Shown: positions 1 through 12,463 of the stretch, one piece after another
How positions within the stretch are numbered: position 1 is the first letter of the stretch
How the letters are laid out: each line of letters starts with the position of its first letter
DNA from: Blakeslea trispora
Lineage: Eukaryota > Mucoromycota > Mucoromycetes > Mucorales > Choanephoraceae
Assembly: GCA_025331445.1 (NCBI GenBank)
Contig: JAIWNE010000024.1
Coordinates: forward strand, 281,001 to 345,000
Direction of reading: 5' to 3'
DNA length: 64,000 nucleotides
Notes under the pieces: model-generated
What the model was told of the DNA's origin: nothing
Seen by the model: only the letters and a program-made list of their open reading frames with translations
The model's database searches: none
Position numbers and translations under genes: made by a program

Positions 1-24
1 TTGTTATATTAATACAATTTCTAG

Positions 25-3000
25 ATGGGTTATGGTGAAGATAAGGGCATTATCCCTAAAACATGTCTGGAGTTATTCAACCGAATTGCAGTCAACACAG
101 TAGACAATTTAACCTATCGAGTTGAGGTTTCTTATATTGAAATCTACAACGAAAAAGTACGAGATTTACTGAATCCAAAAAACAAAGGCAACCTAAAAGT
201 GCGTGAACATCCTTCTCTTGGACCTTACGTTGAGGATCTTTCTCGACTTGTGGTAACATCATTTGAGGATATCAATCATCTTATGGACGAAGGCAATAAA
301 GCTCGTACGGTAGCTGCTACAAACATGAATGAAACGTCTTCTAGATCACATGCAGTCTTCACCGTATTTTTGACACAAAAGCGGATGGATGAAATCACCA
401 AGTTGGAAACCGAAAAAGTAGCTCGTATAAGGTAAAAAGAAGAAGAAAGCCATCTATTCATAGAGATTGATCTTTATAAAATTATAGTTTAGTCGATCTT
501 GCCGGTAGTGAAAGAGCCAACAGTACAGGTGCTACAGGTGCTCGGTTAAAAGAAGGTGCAAACATCAACAGATCCTTGACAACACTTGGTAAAGTCATTT
601 CGGGACTTGCCGATCAATCCATTGCTGAATCAAAAAAGGGGAAGAAACAGAAAGAAGCATTTATTCCATACCGTGATTCTGTCTTGACATGGCTTCTGAA
701 AGATTCTTTGGGTGGTAATTCAAAGACGGCCATGATTGCAGCCATTTCACCGGCAGACTATGATGAAACCCTCAGTACCCTTCGATATGCGGATCAAGCC
801 AAGAAGATTCAAAACAAAGCTGTGATCAATGAAGATCCAAACGCAAAGATGATTAGAGAGCTCAAAGAAGAACTGTCGACACTAAGAGATCGATTGCGTG
901 TGTATGCACCTGAAGTGGTAGAAGAATTGGAAACCACAAGCTCCTATCGCCAACAGAGTATCAGCAGCGATCGTACCGGTTCAAACACGCCAGTACCCAC
1001 ACGATCCATCATCAGAAACGCCAATCAACTCCTTGAATTCGAAGATAGTAAAGGCACAAAGAAAAAAATGACAAAGCAAGAAATTGTAGATCAACTGCAA
1101 AGCTCAGAAAAGCTATTGGCCAACTTGAATGAGACATGGGAAGAAAAGCTGAAACGAACAGAAGAGATCCATCAAGAGCGAGAAAAGACACTAAGAGATT
1201 TGGGTATAACAACAGACAAGAAAAACATGGGCATCTATATGCCAAAGAAAACCCCTTTTATCGTCAATCTCAACGAAGATCCTCTCATGTCCGAATGCTT
1301 AATGTATCAGATCAAGCCAGGAAAAACTCGTGTAGGTCGACAAGAAGGGCAGACTCAATGCGAAATTCGATTAAGTGGAGCTAATATTCACGATGAGCAT
1401 TGTTGGTTTGAATACCATTCAGACGATACAGTCACTCTTCATCCTGGCCACAAAGATGCTATCACCATGGTCAATGGTATTCGAATTGACGAGTCTAGGC
1501 AATTGAAAACTGGCTACCGTATCATCTTGGGTCATCATCATATCTTTCGATTTAATCATCCTGAAGAAGTACGAAAAGAACGCAGCGACTTGCTACGTGT
1601 TACTACCAGTAGTGCATGTACCAATCGCTCCTCAGAAGATGATATCACGTCTGCAGATTTGAATCCCAATGGTTCGCCTGAACTGACAGATTGGAATTTT
1701 GCTCGATTAGAAGCCATGAGAAACCATTATTCGACTGAAGCAGATTTTGCAGGACTCAAAGATGAAGATATAGAGAAACTTTATGATGATATTGGTCGTA
1801 TCAGAAGCTCAAGAAGAACTCGGGTTGATAGTCGCGCTGAATTTTACGATGACGAATCTCTTTCTGGTAGCTATAGAAGACTGTCTGTGGCGAACACAAT
1901 GATTGATGATGGTAGCATTTGTACAGATGCCACAGTGGTAGCCAATCAACATGCTTCGTTGCAAAACGAAAGGATACAAGACAGAATCAAGGATGTGAAA
2001 GAGAAGCACCAGAAGGAACTTGATCTACAGCGAAATTTCTATGAAGCAAAGCTAAATCATATGTCCTCTATGTATACATCATCTCATCAGTTTACCAACA
2101 ACAATTCCATGTGTTATACACCAAAACAAAAAGAACTGGTTCGAAAAGCTTTTCAGCGATGGAAGCGTCTTCACAATGTCACTATGGCCGAAGTGGTTCT
2201 TACGCACGCTGCATTATTGAAAGAAGCCAATATTATCTCTCAAGAGCTTGACAAAAACGTTGTTTATCAATTTACGGTCATTGAAGAGGATTTCTCTAGA
2301 CTTAAATCGCATTGGGAAGAAAACTCTAGTCTGCATCAGTTTGAACAAAATGATGATGATGCAAAAGATGCTACATTGATTACTAGCCCCAAGCCATGTA
2401 TAGGCGTACATGTTCTTGACCATAAACATGAGTCCATGTATGTTTGGTCGTTAGAGAAACTCAAATCCCGTGTGCACCAAATGCGTAATTTACGCCAGCT
2501 CGCTGATAAACCCCAATACAGAAAACATTTCAACTTGGAGGATCCTTTCTATGAGACCTCTAGCCCCAAGTATTCCTTCATTGGCAGTGCTTCCATCTCT
2601 GTCATCAACTTGGCCAAACACCATCAGGCTTACGAAAGCTGTGTTGAGGTTCTCTGTAGAAAGACAGGCCAAGTAAAAGGCAAGTTGCGTGTGCTTGTAT
2701 CGCCCATTGCTCGTTCAGGAACACATTTGCCGTATCTTACAGAAGAGCCTTTGGACATCAAGGAATCAAGTAGTTCAAAACAACCCATGTCAACAAAGGA
2801 TGATACCATACAGATTGGCCAGCAATTGCTCTTTGAAATACGACTCTTGGAAATTACTGGGCTCAATGAGAATGAGTTTACAGACATCCATGTTCAATAT
2901 CGCCTTTCTTCCTTTGGTGGCATTGCTCCTCATGCCGCAGCTGAAAAGCTATTTGCTACAAATCCTGTGAGCGACTTTGGTAGCAGTGGCATCATCTCGC

Positions 3001-4877
3001 TCAACTACAGTCAAACATTATCCATTTCTGTCACTGAGTCGACTAAAAACATCTTACTCAACAAGATGATACCGTTTGAAGTTTTCGGCCTTGCACGGCC
3101 TCGGGCTCTCTTGTCTTATGAGCGATGGGATGATCAACGCGAAAAGCCGCAATTAAGCGAAATGTTGGCAGAGTCAAACTCAAAGACCTTGTTGTCTCCT
3201 CAGCCTCAGAGACCATTGAATATGCGTGACCGACGCTCTAATGACGAACTCTTGTCAGCCGAACGTCATGATGTGCTTGCATGGATTCAAGTGTGTGAGC
3301 TTATGCCTAACGGCGAATATACACCAGTCCAAGTAGTCTGTCAAAATCAAATGGACAAAGGTGCCTTTACTTTGCGACAAGGTCTTCAGCGGCGTATCCG
3401 TCTGACTCTTTCACACACCTCGGGTCGTCAACTCAACTGGACAAAGATATCTAAAGCAACCATAGGTCAAGTTAGATTATTGGATGCGAAAGGTCGAATT
3501 GTCAGCTCACCTGCACATGAAGATGTCATTATTCGCTTACTGTCAAAGCAATCTGTTGAATACAATAGTGATGGCACAAGCATTTTGGTAGCTCAAGGTG
3601 CTTGGGACTCTTCACAACATGATTGTCTTTTCCTCGACAGATTGACCGCTTCTCAAACGCGTGTGCTCCTAAATTTGAAATGGGATATTGAGGTTGAAAA
3701 GTGTTCCAAGCCAATCCAATGCAGCATGGACATTGCTTTGCGCATACAAGGACGAGATGCATCCAGTTTTGGGCTTCGCAAACTACTAGGCTCAAACAGA
3801 TACCTCAATAAATGTAGTGGTCTATTTTTGATTCATCTCAGGCCACCTACAACTAGACGTGTCAGCCAACTCTGGAGACTGAATACAGCTAACCAATACA
3901 TATCTGGTGAAGAGAATATTGGATCATGGAGGCCTCGAGGAGTGTCTTTGGTAAACGATTTCCGACATATTCGAGAACGTATTCTGAGGAAAGAGAATGT
4001 TGCAGCTACACAACAAACATTAATGTTGCATACAGCAAGATCTCAAACGAGCCAAGGATTTATCAACAACACAACTGAACTCAAAGAGAACGCTTTACTA
4101 GGCATTACAAATGAACCTAGTTTTGATTCAAGACAAGCGGATTTACTTCGCAAAGTCATTTCTTTATGGAGTAACCGATGGGGATCTGATAAAGATGTAA
4201 GTGAACCATCATGAATCGGCCTTCTAATTTACATTAATCATGCGTTTTTTTTTTCTAGATTGTGCTCTGTCAAAATCCGCCTATACCCGGCATGCAAGGA
4301 TCTGGACAAACATCTAAAGAAGATTGGAGATCCATCAAACTTGTGTCTGAAGTAAAATTGATCACAGAAGTGTAGGTCTTCTTATTTTCTTTTCTCCTGG
4401 CTTATGAAAATTAGGACTAATTAAGCTGAAAAAAAAATTAGTGACACTGCAACTAAAAAAGGACATTTAATTTATCAGCAAAGCGCTTTGGACGATAAAT
4501 GGATTAAGCGTTGGTTTGTCCTAAAAAAGTAGGTTTTGTCATTAAACTGCAAAATGAGGGGGGGATGACTAATGGATATCCTTCTTTTTTTTGAAAAACA
4601 ACATCAGACCTTATATTTACGTATACGCCAGTCAGTCAGAAACTGAGGAACTGGGAATCATCAACTTATCAAATGTCCGAATCGATCATAACAGAGCAAT
4701 TGAACAGTTGATTAAAGTAAGTAGAGATTGATGTATAAAAAAAAAACGCCATTACTTATTTGTAAATAGCGAAATCATGTATTCTCTCTTTACACAAACA
4801 ATAACGCCTATATGCTGCAAGCTTCCTCAAAATCAGATATGATTGAATGGATCAAGAATATTGAAAAAATCAAATAA
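25..4877 (+). CDS. Kinesin-3 family motor (KIF1/Unc-104-like), 5' end outside window
   Basis: Microtubule plus-end motor that carries organelles and endosomes. Exons by splice signals and frame: 25-431, 488-4196, 4259-4371, 4442-4528, 4608-4716, 4770-4877; the joined frame is open for 1510 codons. Bases 1-24 look like the tail of an intron (ends CTAG), so the start and the P-loop lie upstream. Visible motor motifs are switch I (NETSSRSH, near 330-350), split-exon switch II (VDLAGSE, near 490-510) and the [11 protein letters not shown] segment near 670. An FHA domain follows at about 1300-1580 (GKTRVGR, then a HDEHCWF strand), then a long central region of kinesin-3 type, and a C-terminal PH domain at about 4445-4870 ([15 protein letters not shown], end of the PH helix WIKNIEK). 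FHA plus PH identifies kinesin-3 rather than other kinesins. No frame damage was seen. Confidence 0.93.
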
Positions 4878-6431
4878 GCACTATGTAAATTTTTATATGC
4901 CTACAGCCTCAATATGAATCCAAACATTTTTATTATTACAGCATCCATATACCCTCGTTTTCCCCCTTCCACATTAGCTTTCTTTACTCATTTTTTTTTC
5001 TCTCTCTCTTTAGAAACATCACTCAACTGTCAGAAACACTCTTTTATTTTACCCTTCATTTTAATTTACCGCCATTCCCATCATTTTGTGTAACCTAACA
5101 ACTATTGTAAAACAAATTTTGTGCATGAATAAAACTACAATTTAGACCTAAAACATATGGTTCGTATTACAAATGAAAGAAAAAGAAAAGTCCTATCGTA
5201 CCAACTAGATGTGATGTATAGCTATAAATTCAAAGAATTGAGCTATATTTGTGAAAATAAAACATGTGTGTGTGTGTGTTTTTGAAAAAAAAAAAAAGAA
5301 AGCCAAACATTTTCACATGTCAGACGGCTTATCTGCATGTTTGGAAGCTATGCTCAAACTGGCAACACAAAAAAAAAACGACAAAAGAAAAAAGTATGAT
5401 TGCGAACTACTCTAGTCGTGATGTTATTCTCAGATGAATTGAGACCATATAAATACCTGCACCCACTCAGTTGCATCTCTCTAAGCCCAAAACTCTTACT
5501 GCTTCTTTCGATCTTAAGGTTGTTGAGCTATTCACCAAAGGCGAGTAACTTATGACAACCCTCTATCTTTTATTCTTCAAGTGTATAAGTGGCTAATAAA
5601 GTGAGAATATGTTGCCTTCGACTGATGAAAGGATTCTAATGTACACAAAAAAAAGGAGGGTCTTCAGATTACCTGTTTACCCCAAGGATAGAAACTTTGT
5701 CTAACTGTGAAAAAAAAACAAATGAGTTCAACTGTTGCCCTTATGGGGGTTAGTGGCAATTTGTGTAACAACCATATGCCTCAATGCCTTAGGTAATTTG
5801 TTCAAGGCCATCGTTCAAACGTTTATCGTTTATAGAGGGGAATGTCTTATTTTTCTTACTTTACGTGTATATCAATTGTTCTTTTTTTTTGTCTGTATCA
5901 AATAAAATTATTTAGCCTCATCCCATCATTTTTCTTTCCTCGCCCTTTGAAGATGGGCTACCTTCAAACTCTGCATGTCTTTTTTTTTAATGATCCATAA
6001 TCAAAACACGCTTCTAATTTATCGTATCATCCTCGAGGAATCAATTGTGATGTTTAATAACTTGTTTATGTTTAGCTTCTCTACCAAAAGGCTCTGTGAT
6101 GATTCTAAGGGTTGTAATAAAAGTCTCAAAGATCTAATGATGGCTGCTTCTTGGCGCTTTATTCTTAAACAATTACTTTAGAAAGCTACCTTATTCCACT
6201 ATGTTTGTGTGTCCTTGACCAATGAAAAAGTTAATTTTAGAGTGTGAGAGATGCACATGGGTTGAATGCATACCAAAATATGGAGTGGGAAATCATTAAC
6301 AGAAGCACCTGACTCAATTGAACCTTATACATTCGCAGCCGTAATTCTTTTTAAAAAAAAACGCACCAGTTTTCTTCTCTCTTTTCTTCTCTCTTTATAC
6401 ATTTCTTATATTATCCAAAGAAATTTCACTC
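4878..6431. other. Intergenic region between kinesin-3 and fumarate reductase genes
   Basis: AT-rich DNA with many poly-A/poly-T runs and a short TG repeat near 5264-5279. A TATAAATA sequence at 5448-5455 is followed by pyrimidine-rich DNA and could be a promoter, but no convincing ORF follows it. The pyrimidine-rich stretch near 6360-6410 with TTTATACATT probably belongs to the promoter/5' UTR of the downstream gene. The 68-codon ORF at 5975-6181 has no recognisable feature. No RNA gene was recognised. Confidence 0.5.
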
Positions 6432-8476
6432 ATGTCCCTCCAAAACCAAATCATCGTTGTAGGTGGTGGTCTTTCTGGCCTTTCAGCTGCTCACACTGTA
6501 TATGAACAAGGCGGAAATGTCCTTTTACTTGACAAAAACCCTTACTTTGGGTAAGTCCATATAATCTATGTCTTCAGATAAATTGACGATGATTGATTTC
6601 TTGTAGAGGCAACTCCACAAAGGCTACTTCAGGTATCAATGGTGCATTGACGCGTACTCAGGTTGCTTTAAACATTCAAGACTCTGTTGAACAGTTCTTT
6701 CAAGATACCCTTAAATCTGCACGTGATTTGGCACGTCCTGATCTTATTCGTGTCTTGACAGGCCGTTCTGCTAGTGCTGTCGAGTGGCTTCAAGATAAAT
6801 TCGAATTGGACCTGTCTCTTGTCTCTCGTTTAGGTGGTCACTCTTTCCCACGTACCCATCGTGGTAAAGAACAATTCCCTGGTATGACCATCACCTATGC
6901 CTTGATGGAAGGTCTTGAGGACCTTGCCAAGTCTCAACCAAATCGAGCCAAGATTGTCAAGAAAGCCAAGGTCACTAACTTGATCAAGGATGCTGAAGGC
7001 AATGTGATTGGTGTAGAGTATGTTTTGGTTGGCAAGGATGCTACAGGAGAAGTTCTCAGAGAATATGGTCCTGTCATTCTTGCTACAGGTGGCTATGCTG
7101 CTGATTTCACTGATAATGACTCCTTGTTGAAGAAGCACCGTCCTGAACTCTACAACCTCTCTACTACCAATGGTGATCATTGTACCGGTGATGGTATCAA
7201 GATGGCTGCTGCTATTGGTGCTAGCACGATTGATCTTGAGAAAGTTCAAGTTCACCCTACTGGTCTTGTTGACCCTAAGGAGCCTGATGCTAAGGTCAAG
7301 TTCTTGGCTGCCGAAGCCTTACGTGGTTGTGGTGGTATTTTGCTTGATGCAGATGGCAAGCGTTTCTGTGATGAGCTTGGTCATCGTGATTATGTTACAG
7401 GCATGATGAACAAAAACAAGTTCCCTATTCGTCTTATCCTAAACACAGCTGCCTCAAAGGAAATTGAATGGCATTGTCGTCACTATGCTGGCCGTGGTCT
7501 CATGAAGCGCTTTGATAGTGGTGAAGCTTTGGCTAAGGAAATGGGAATTAACCCCAAGCAACTTGAAGAAACATTTGAGACTTACAACAAGATTGCTGAA
7601 GGTAAAGAAAAAGATCCTTGGGGCAAGCGTTTCTTCCACAATGTTCCTATCAAGATGTCAGACTACTTTTATGTAGCGTTGATGCAACCAGTTCTTCACT
7701 ACACTATGGTAAATAACAAATCAAGCACTTGCATTTTCCCCTTTCATAAGAAACATACTTATTTTTTATTGTGTCACTATTAGGGTGGTGTTGAAATCAC
7801 TCCTGATGCTGAGATAAAGGCAACTGATGGAAAGGCCATCCCTGGTTTGTTTGCTACTGGAGAAATGTGTGGTGGTGTTCATGGTGCCAACCGTCTTGGT
7901 GGTTCATCTTTATTGGGATGCGTTGTGTTTGGTCGTGTTGCCGGTCAGTCAGCCACTAAGCACCTTTTCTCCCAATTGGTCAACAAGACACAAATGGCTC
8001 AGCAACGATTGGGTGCTATCGGTCAACACTTGAATGGAGGTGTTGGCATCAACATCGTTTTCAATCCTGCTCAACCTAATGTTATCAGTATGGATATTTC
8101 TTTGCCCCAAGGAGGTGCAGATGGTCAACAAGTAGGTCCTTCAACCAACGCCCTTCCCAGTAGTTCTACCTCTCCTTCTGCTGTTGTGAAGCCTACAACA
8201 CAAGACGAAATCAAACAATCTGAAGAACCCAAGAAGAAGATGGGGGAATACACATTAGAAGACGTTGCCAAGCATAACAAGCCTGAGGATTGTTGGGTAG
8301 TGGTCAATGGCCAAGTCCTGGATGTGACTGATTTCCTTCCTGATCATCCTGGAGGTAAGAAGGCTATTCTTATTTATGCTGGTCGTGATGCCACCGAAGA
8401 ATTCAACATGCTTCACAAGCCTGATGTTGTTGAAAAATATGCTCCTAGTGCCATTATTGGAACTCTCAAGAAATAA
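6432..8476 (+). CDS. Soluble FAD fumarate reductase fused to C-terminal cytochrome b5 domain
   Basis: Predicted flavoprotein reducing fumarate to succinate, which re-oxidises reduced cofactors when oxygen is low. Exons 6432-6550, 6607-7708 and 7784-8476 give 637 residues. The ATG is the first in frame and leads straight into the dinucleotide-binding motif [12 protein letters not shown] (residues 9-20). Family-typical FAD_binding_2 segments follow: [13 protein letters not shown], the substrate/FAD region [11 protein letters not shown], and [19 protein letters not shown] near the end of the flavoprotein part. Residues from about 562 to the end form a cytochrome b5 domain with the HPGG haem ligand motif and the second ligand in MLHKP. 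Yeast Frd1/Osm1 lack this domain; similar fusions are known in other fungi and protists. No N-terminal targeting peptide is obvious. A likely polyadenylation signal AATAAA lies near 8563. Confidence 0.93.
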
Positions 8477-9592
8477 TTGTTTTCTTTTGTTTGTCCAGCA
8501 TTATTTATTATTACTCAAGCTCTTTGAATTCTATGAACAACGCTCTTTTTCTTTTATACACAAATAAACTTGACATCATTCTTCTAGCGTTATTTTTGAA
8601 AGAGTTAGTATTTAATTTATCTATTGGATGCTTCCTGATTGATTGCAACTAGTATTATTTATTCCCGCATTTAGTTGTAAGACAAAAATTTGCAGGGGAA
8701 AAAAAATAATATATTTTACAAGCTAATGACAAAATTCTTTCTCCACGCTTTAATTTCAAGCACCAGGCTTGCTCGTTTTTTTCATCATCTGTCTTCTAAA
8801 TCACAGCAACTGCATTTCAAATTTTGCTAAAGAATGTGATCATCCTTCTGAATGCTTTTATTCCATGCCTTCTTCGTAATTTGCCTTTTTTTTTTGTTCA
8901 ATACAGATAGACAGAAACGGAGTAGTATTATGGATAAGTTATTCATTTGCTTTGAAAGCTTACTTTAGGTTATTCACCTCCTTAAAAAAAATTAGGCGAA
9001 TGGAAGAACTCAGCTGTACCTTTTTTTCAAAAAGACGAGCATCTTACAATCTAAACCTCCATTGCGGTAATAAAATTAGCACCTCCGCTGCGCTTTGGTT
9101 AATTTTCTTTACCTTCATTATGGTTCAGGACGCTTCGCTTTGCAACATGCTCGTGCTGCCGCAGGCCAACTAATTCGATGAGAGGATCAATGTGGGGGCA
9201 CCACCCATATTTTTTTTGAACCTTCGCTATGGTATAAAATAACCCCTTCGCTACGCTTCGTGTATTTTAAACCGTCGCTTTGGTAAAAAAAACATGTGTC
9301 CCGGGGCAGTGAAAAAGACTTGAGCTTATCCTAATAATTGGTTCATAACTAAGTCAGATGGAATCAAATATGAGTGAGTCTTTTAAAAGCAACAATCCAT
9401 GCTTGCTTTCAAAAATAAAAATTCACCTATTGTATTTTTCTCTTATTTGCTGAAAAATACAATAGATTTATTCGGTGTGACTGTACAATTGTTGAGTGCC
9501 ACTTTTTGGAGCTTTTGACTCTGTATACGTGCAGCAAATAAAACTCGTTTAAAAAAAGAAATTGTAAGAGATGTCTTTTTCGTAGAGGTACT
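8477..9592. other. Intergenic, AT-rich, with short degenerate repeats
   Basis: After the fumarate reductase stop there is no supportable gene. Between about 9085 and 9290 the motif CTTCGCT (or near variants) recurs at least five times, several followed by TTGGTAAAA- or ATGGTATAAAA-like sequence. A strong hairpin lies at 9427-9465. The longest ORF (8952-9173) is compositionally biased and shows no domain. Confidence 0.5.
9427..9465. repeat. Perfect 14-bp inverted repeat (hairpin)
   Basis: CTATTGTATTTTTC at 9427-9440 and its exact reverse complement at 9452-9465 are separated by an 11-base loop. It could be a transcript terminator stem, a DNA-transposon relic or chance in AT-rich DNA; no function is claimed. 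Confidence 0.8.
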
Positions 9593-9973
9593 TGCTTCCC
9601 TTATTCGTTTTTTCTCGATCTGCTTTTGCATCAGCTTGCCAGGACGTACGGGCCTGTAGTGACCTGCTCTGCTTCTGCATATCTCTTTTGTTTCTATATA
9701 CGCGCATCAGCTTGCCAGGACGTACGGGCCTGTAGTGACCTGCTCTGCGTGTGTATATCTTTTTTGTTTCTATATACGCGCATCAGCTTTCTAGGACGCA
9801 AGGGCCTGTAGCGACCTGCTCTGCTTCCCTTATTCGTTTTTTCTCGATCTGCTTTTGCATCAGCTTGCCAGGACGTACGGGCCTGTAGTGACCTGCTCTG
9901 CTTCTGCATATCTCTTTTGTTTCTATATACGCGCATCAGCTTGCCAGGACGTACGGGCCTGTAGTGACCTGCT
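9593..9973. repeat. Tandem repeat array, unit about 76 bp
   Basis: Five copies of a unit beginning CATCAGCTTGCCAGGACGTA start at 9629, 9705, 9781, 9858 and 9934 (spacing 76, 76, 77, 76). The core with GGGCCTGTAGTGACCTGCT is GC-richer than the surroundings and strongly conserved. The second half alternates between a TATCTCTTTTGTTTCTATATACGCG version and a TTATTCGTTTTTTCTCGATC version (9593-9628 and 9822-9857), so a higher-order unit of about 229 bp is present. The third copy is the most diverged. Open frames through it are periodic artefacts. Confidence 0.9.
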
Positions 9974-10635
9974 ATTGTCAGCCCTATTTATTTTCCCTCG
10001 TATTTAGATTATCTGCATTTAGTAGTTTAAGCTATGATGGCAATACAGCAATGTATTTGGAGTGAATAAGAACCCTATGTTAAAGCTCTGTAAGTCTTTT
10101 TCCCTCGTTTTCAGTCTACTATATGGAGATACATGATGATGCAATCAAGCTCTTTTTGACCGATTGATGGGAGGATATTGTGCAATACGATGCAAGGAAC
10201 ACTGCTGAATTTAGCATCTAGGTTGAATGACAATAGAAATAAAGGAGTAGATGAAAAGAAAGTACTTTTATTGGCACAGCAGCACACTTGTATTTTTATC
10301 AATCCAATGCAAAGTCAATTGATCACTATGATTTGGATTTCCGAGGAGAACACAAGTTTTACAACGAAGACCCACAAAACCCCAATGAGTTACACCTAGA
10401 AACTTCAAAATTGAAAGACACACTCTTTGGACTTATTAAATTGATACACATTTGGGGGTTTCAGTTCCTTTTTTTGTATTATGAGTATATTTGTCCATAT
10501 GCAATAAAATAAAAAGTCATATGTCACAGTGAGAGGTGAACTTGGGAGTTAAAAGCTAATCAGGTGCTAAAGTTATTTTTCTATTTAAGTTTAGGCACTT
10601 TTAAGAGTGCAATATCTAAAGTGAACGGAACTTGA
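9974..10635. other. Intergenic region, no gene recognised
   Basis: AT-rich sequence between the tandem array and the LINE remnant. Overlapping short ORFs at 10178-10512 carry no recognisable motif. Confidence 0.4.
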
Positions 10636-12463
10636 TCAATGACGCTGGTTCAATGGCATCGCCAGATAGCTAGGGCTGTGGATACACAGAGCGAAAAGAG
10701 CTTACTTGAGGAGACACAGTCAACTGTGCCGAGATTGAGGAGGATCCGAATGACGTCTGATGATTGGAAGTGGATGTACGGAGCAAGAAGAGAGAGTACT
10801 TCAAACTATACCTTCCATTTCATCGGGCACTCAACCAGCAGGTGATCGGGTGATTCCCTTGGGTCACGGCAAAAATAGCAGAAGGCTGGAGAGTCTGGAC
10901 GGAAGTGAGATAATGCTCTTTGGTGTAGTAATTTACCATGTAGAACGCGGTATCAAAAGGTACGCGAGTCTGGTCGAATGGATAACTTCCAAAAACCACG
11001 CCACTGATGGTCAGCTAAATCAGAAGGAGGACTGGGTAGTAGGGCATTAGAGCGAGTTGTCGTAGCTCGATGGTTTAGATATAGCCTGCAGCAAAGGACG
11101 AGAGTCGGTGTAGAAAGGGGAACTCGTCAAAAACTCCAGGGGAATCAGTTAGGCATGTGGGAATACGAATAAAACGCTAGGAGAAATGGAGAGAGTGGTG
11201 TACCATCAGGTCTTTACACAACACAGCCGAGAGACGAGGAAAGGGAGGGGCTGTCCTGACAGTTGAGAGGCCGCTAGCAGAGACGGAGGGGGTCGTAAAG
11301 GAAGAAGTGCCCGACAAGCGGTGGAGAAGATCGATTCTTGCCCAGTCGATGTTCACTGGACATATTATCAAATGGCATGAACAGAGGAAGGCTGAGCAGG
11401 GTCTGTGGGGAACCGAATGTGGCACTTAGATTAACCTGGCAGAAAATGAGGCTGCGAGTCTGAAACAAAGGATGCATGATGAAACCATATTCCATCGAAG
11501 CAGGTGGGCGCAAAGCTGGGAAACAACAGGACAGTAAGGACGGAGATCCTATGCAATAGTGTTGGCGGATGGTATGTTGTAGATAGGCTTGGCAGATGGA
11601 AGATGAATCCGATGTTGTCAAGGCTAGTTTGGGCCACCGTGAGATTAGACAATGCTGTTGAACTTGAGGATCAAGAAGGCCAAGGCCTCCTTCTGACCGA
11701 GGTTTACAGAAATGGGCATATTTAAATCCCGGCTTAATTCCACGGTTTACAAACTGGCAAACAACCAAACGCAGACGGCGAAAGAATAATTGAGGGAAAG
11801 CAACCACTCGTAGCGTATGCCACAACTTGGTTAGAACGATCGAGTTGGCAATGGCCACCCGACTTCTTATGGAAAGATTGTGTTGCGCGCAAATTTTGCA
11901 TACGCTTTGTACTGTATTCAAGAGTTGTTCTTCCACCCATTGGCGTTGGTTAATGGAGCTTATAACCGGGAATCCCAGGCAGCGAAGTGCGGTGCTAGAG
12001 ATTCGGTCATGCCATAAAGCGATCAAGTGATGAGAGAGGATGTGTTGGAACTTGTTTGCTGGAGTTCCGCTGAAAGAGATGGCTTCCATCTTATCGATTT
12101 GACCTTTGCATTGGACATTCGGCCATATTTATCCAGGTGCAGGTTCAAACGAGAAAAATCCGTGGCGGATAACAGAAGAACACAGATGTCATCAACATAT
12201 ACTAGGGGTTTAATCGGAGGAGGAGGTTCAAGAGTCGATGATATGGGGCCGCCAAAGGCAAAGCCTTTCATTTGGCTATCTTGCAGAATATGCCGGAGTA
12301 GAGGTTCAAGGGCGATACTGAAAAGGAGCGGAGAAAGAGTATCCTCCTGCTGAAGGCCTCTTGATTGGCTCACTGCGTTGGAGAACCATCCGCTGACATT
12401 GATCTTCACCCGGTTTCCAAAGAAGAGGTGATGTATTACACAAAATACCCAAAAAAGGAGCAA
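10636..12463 (-). mobile_element. Non-LTR retrotransposon (LINE) remnant, 5'-truncated and decayed
   Basis: Minus-strand frames encode the C-terminal half of a LINE reverse transcriptase. From 12463 downwards: the palm segment with DTLSPLLFSIALEPLL, then YVDDICVLL carrying the catalytic DD (near 12190-12200), then thumb/C-terminal sequence (frame 12089-11274) including EGGLGLLDPQVQQ, and finally a C-x2-C...H...C zinc knuckle (CYFC ... SPDHLLVEC) near 10835-10890, which is typical of LINE tails. Several frameshifts and stops (for example TAG after MKWKV) break the ORF, and the endonuclease and RT N-terminus are absent. Start near 12445-12463 is the 5' truncation usual for LINE copies. No poly-A tail or target duplication was identified. 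Forward-strand ORFs here are shadows. Confidence 0.82.

Noticed and set aside
5600..5720. C/D snoRNA candidate (CTGATGA near 5619)
   Set aside because: No convincing D box or terminal stem; a single box-C match is expected by chance.
9626..9936. ORFs on both strands in the 76-bp tandem array
   Set aside because: They repeat with the array and show no protein-like features.
10639..12353. Forward-strand ORFs over the LINE remnant
   Set aside because: They are antisense to clear reverse-transcriptase and zinc-knuckle motifs.
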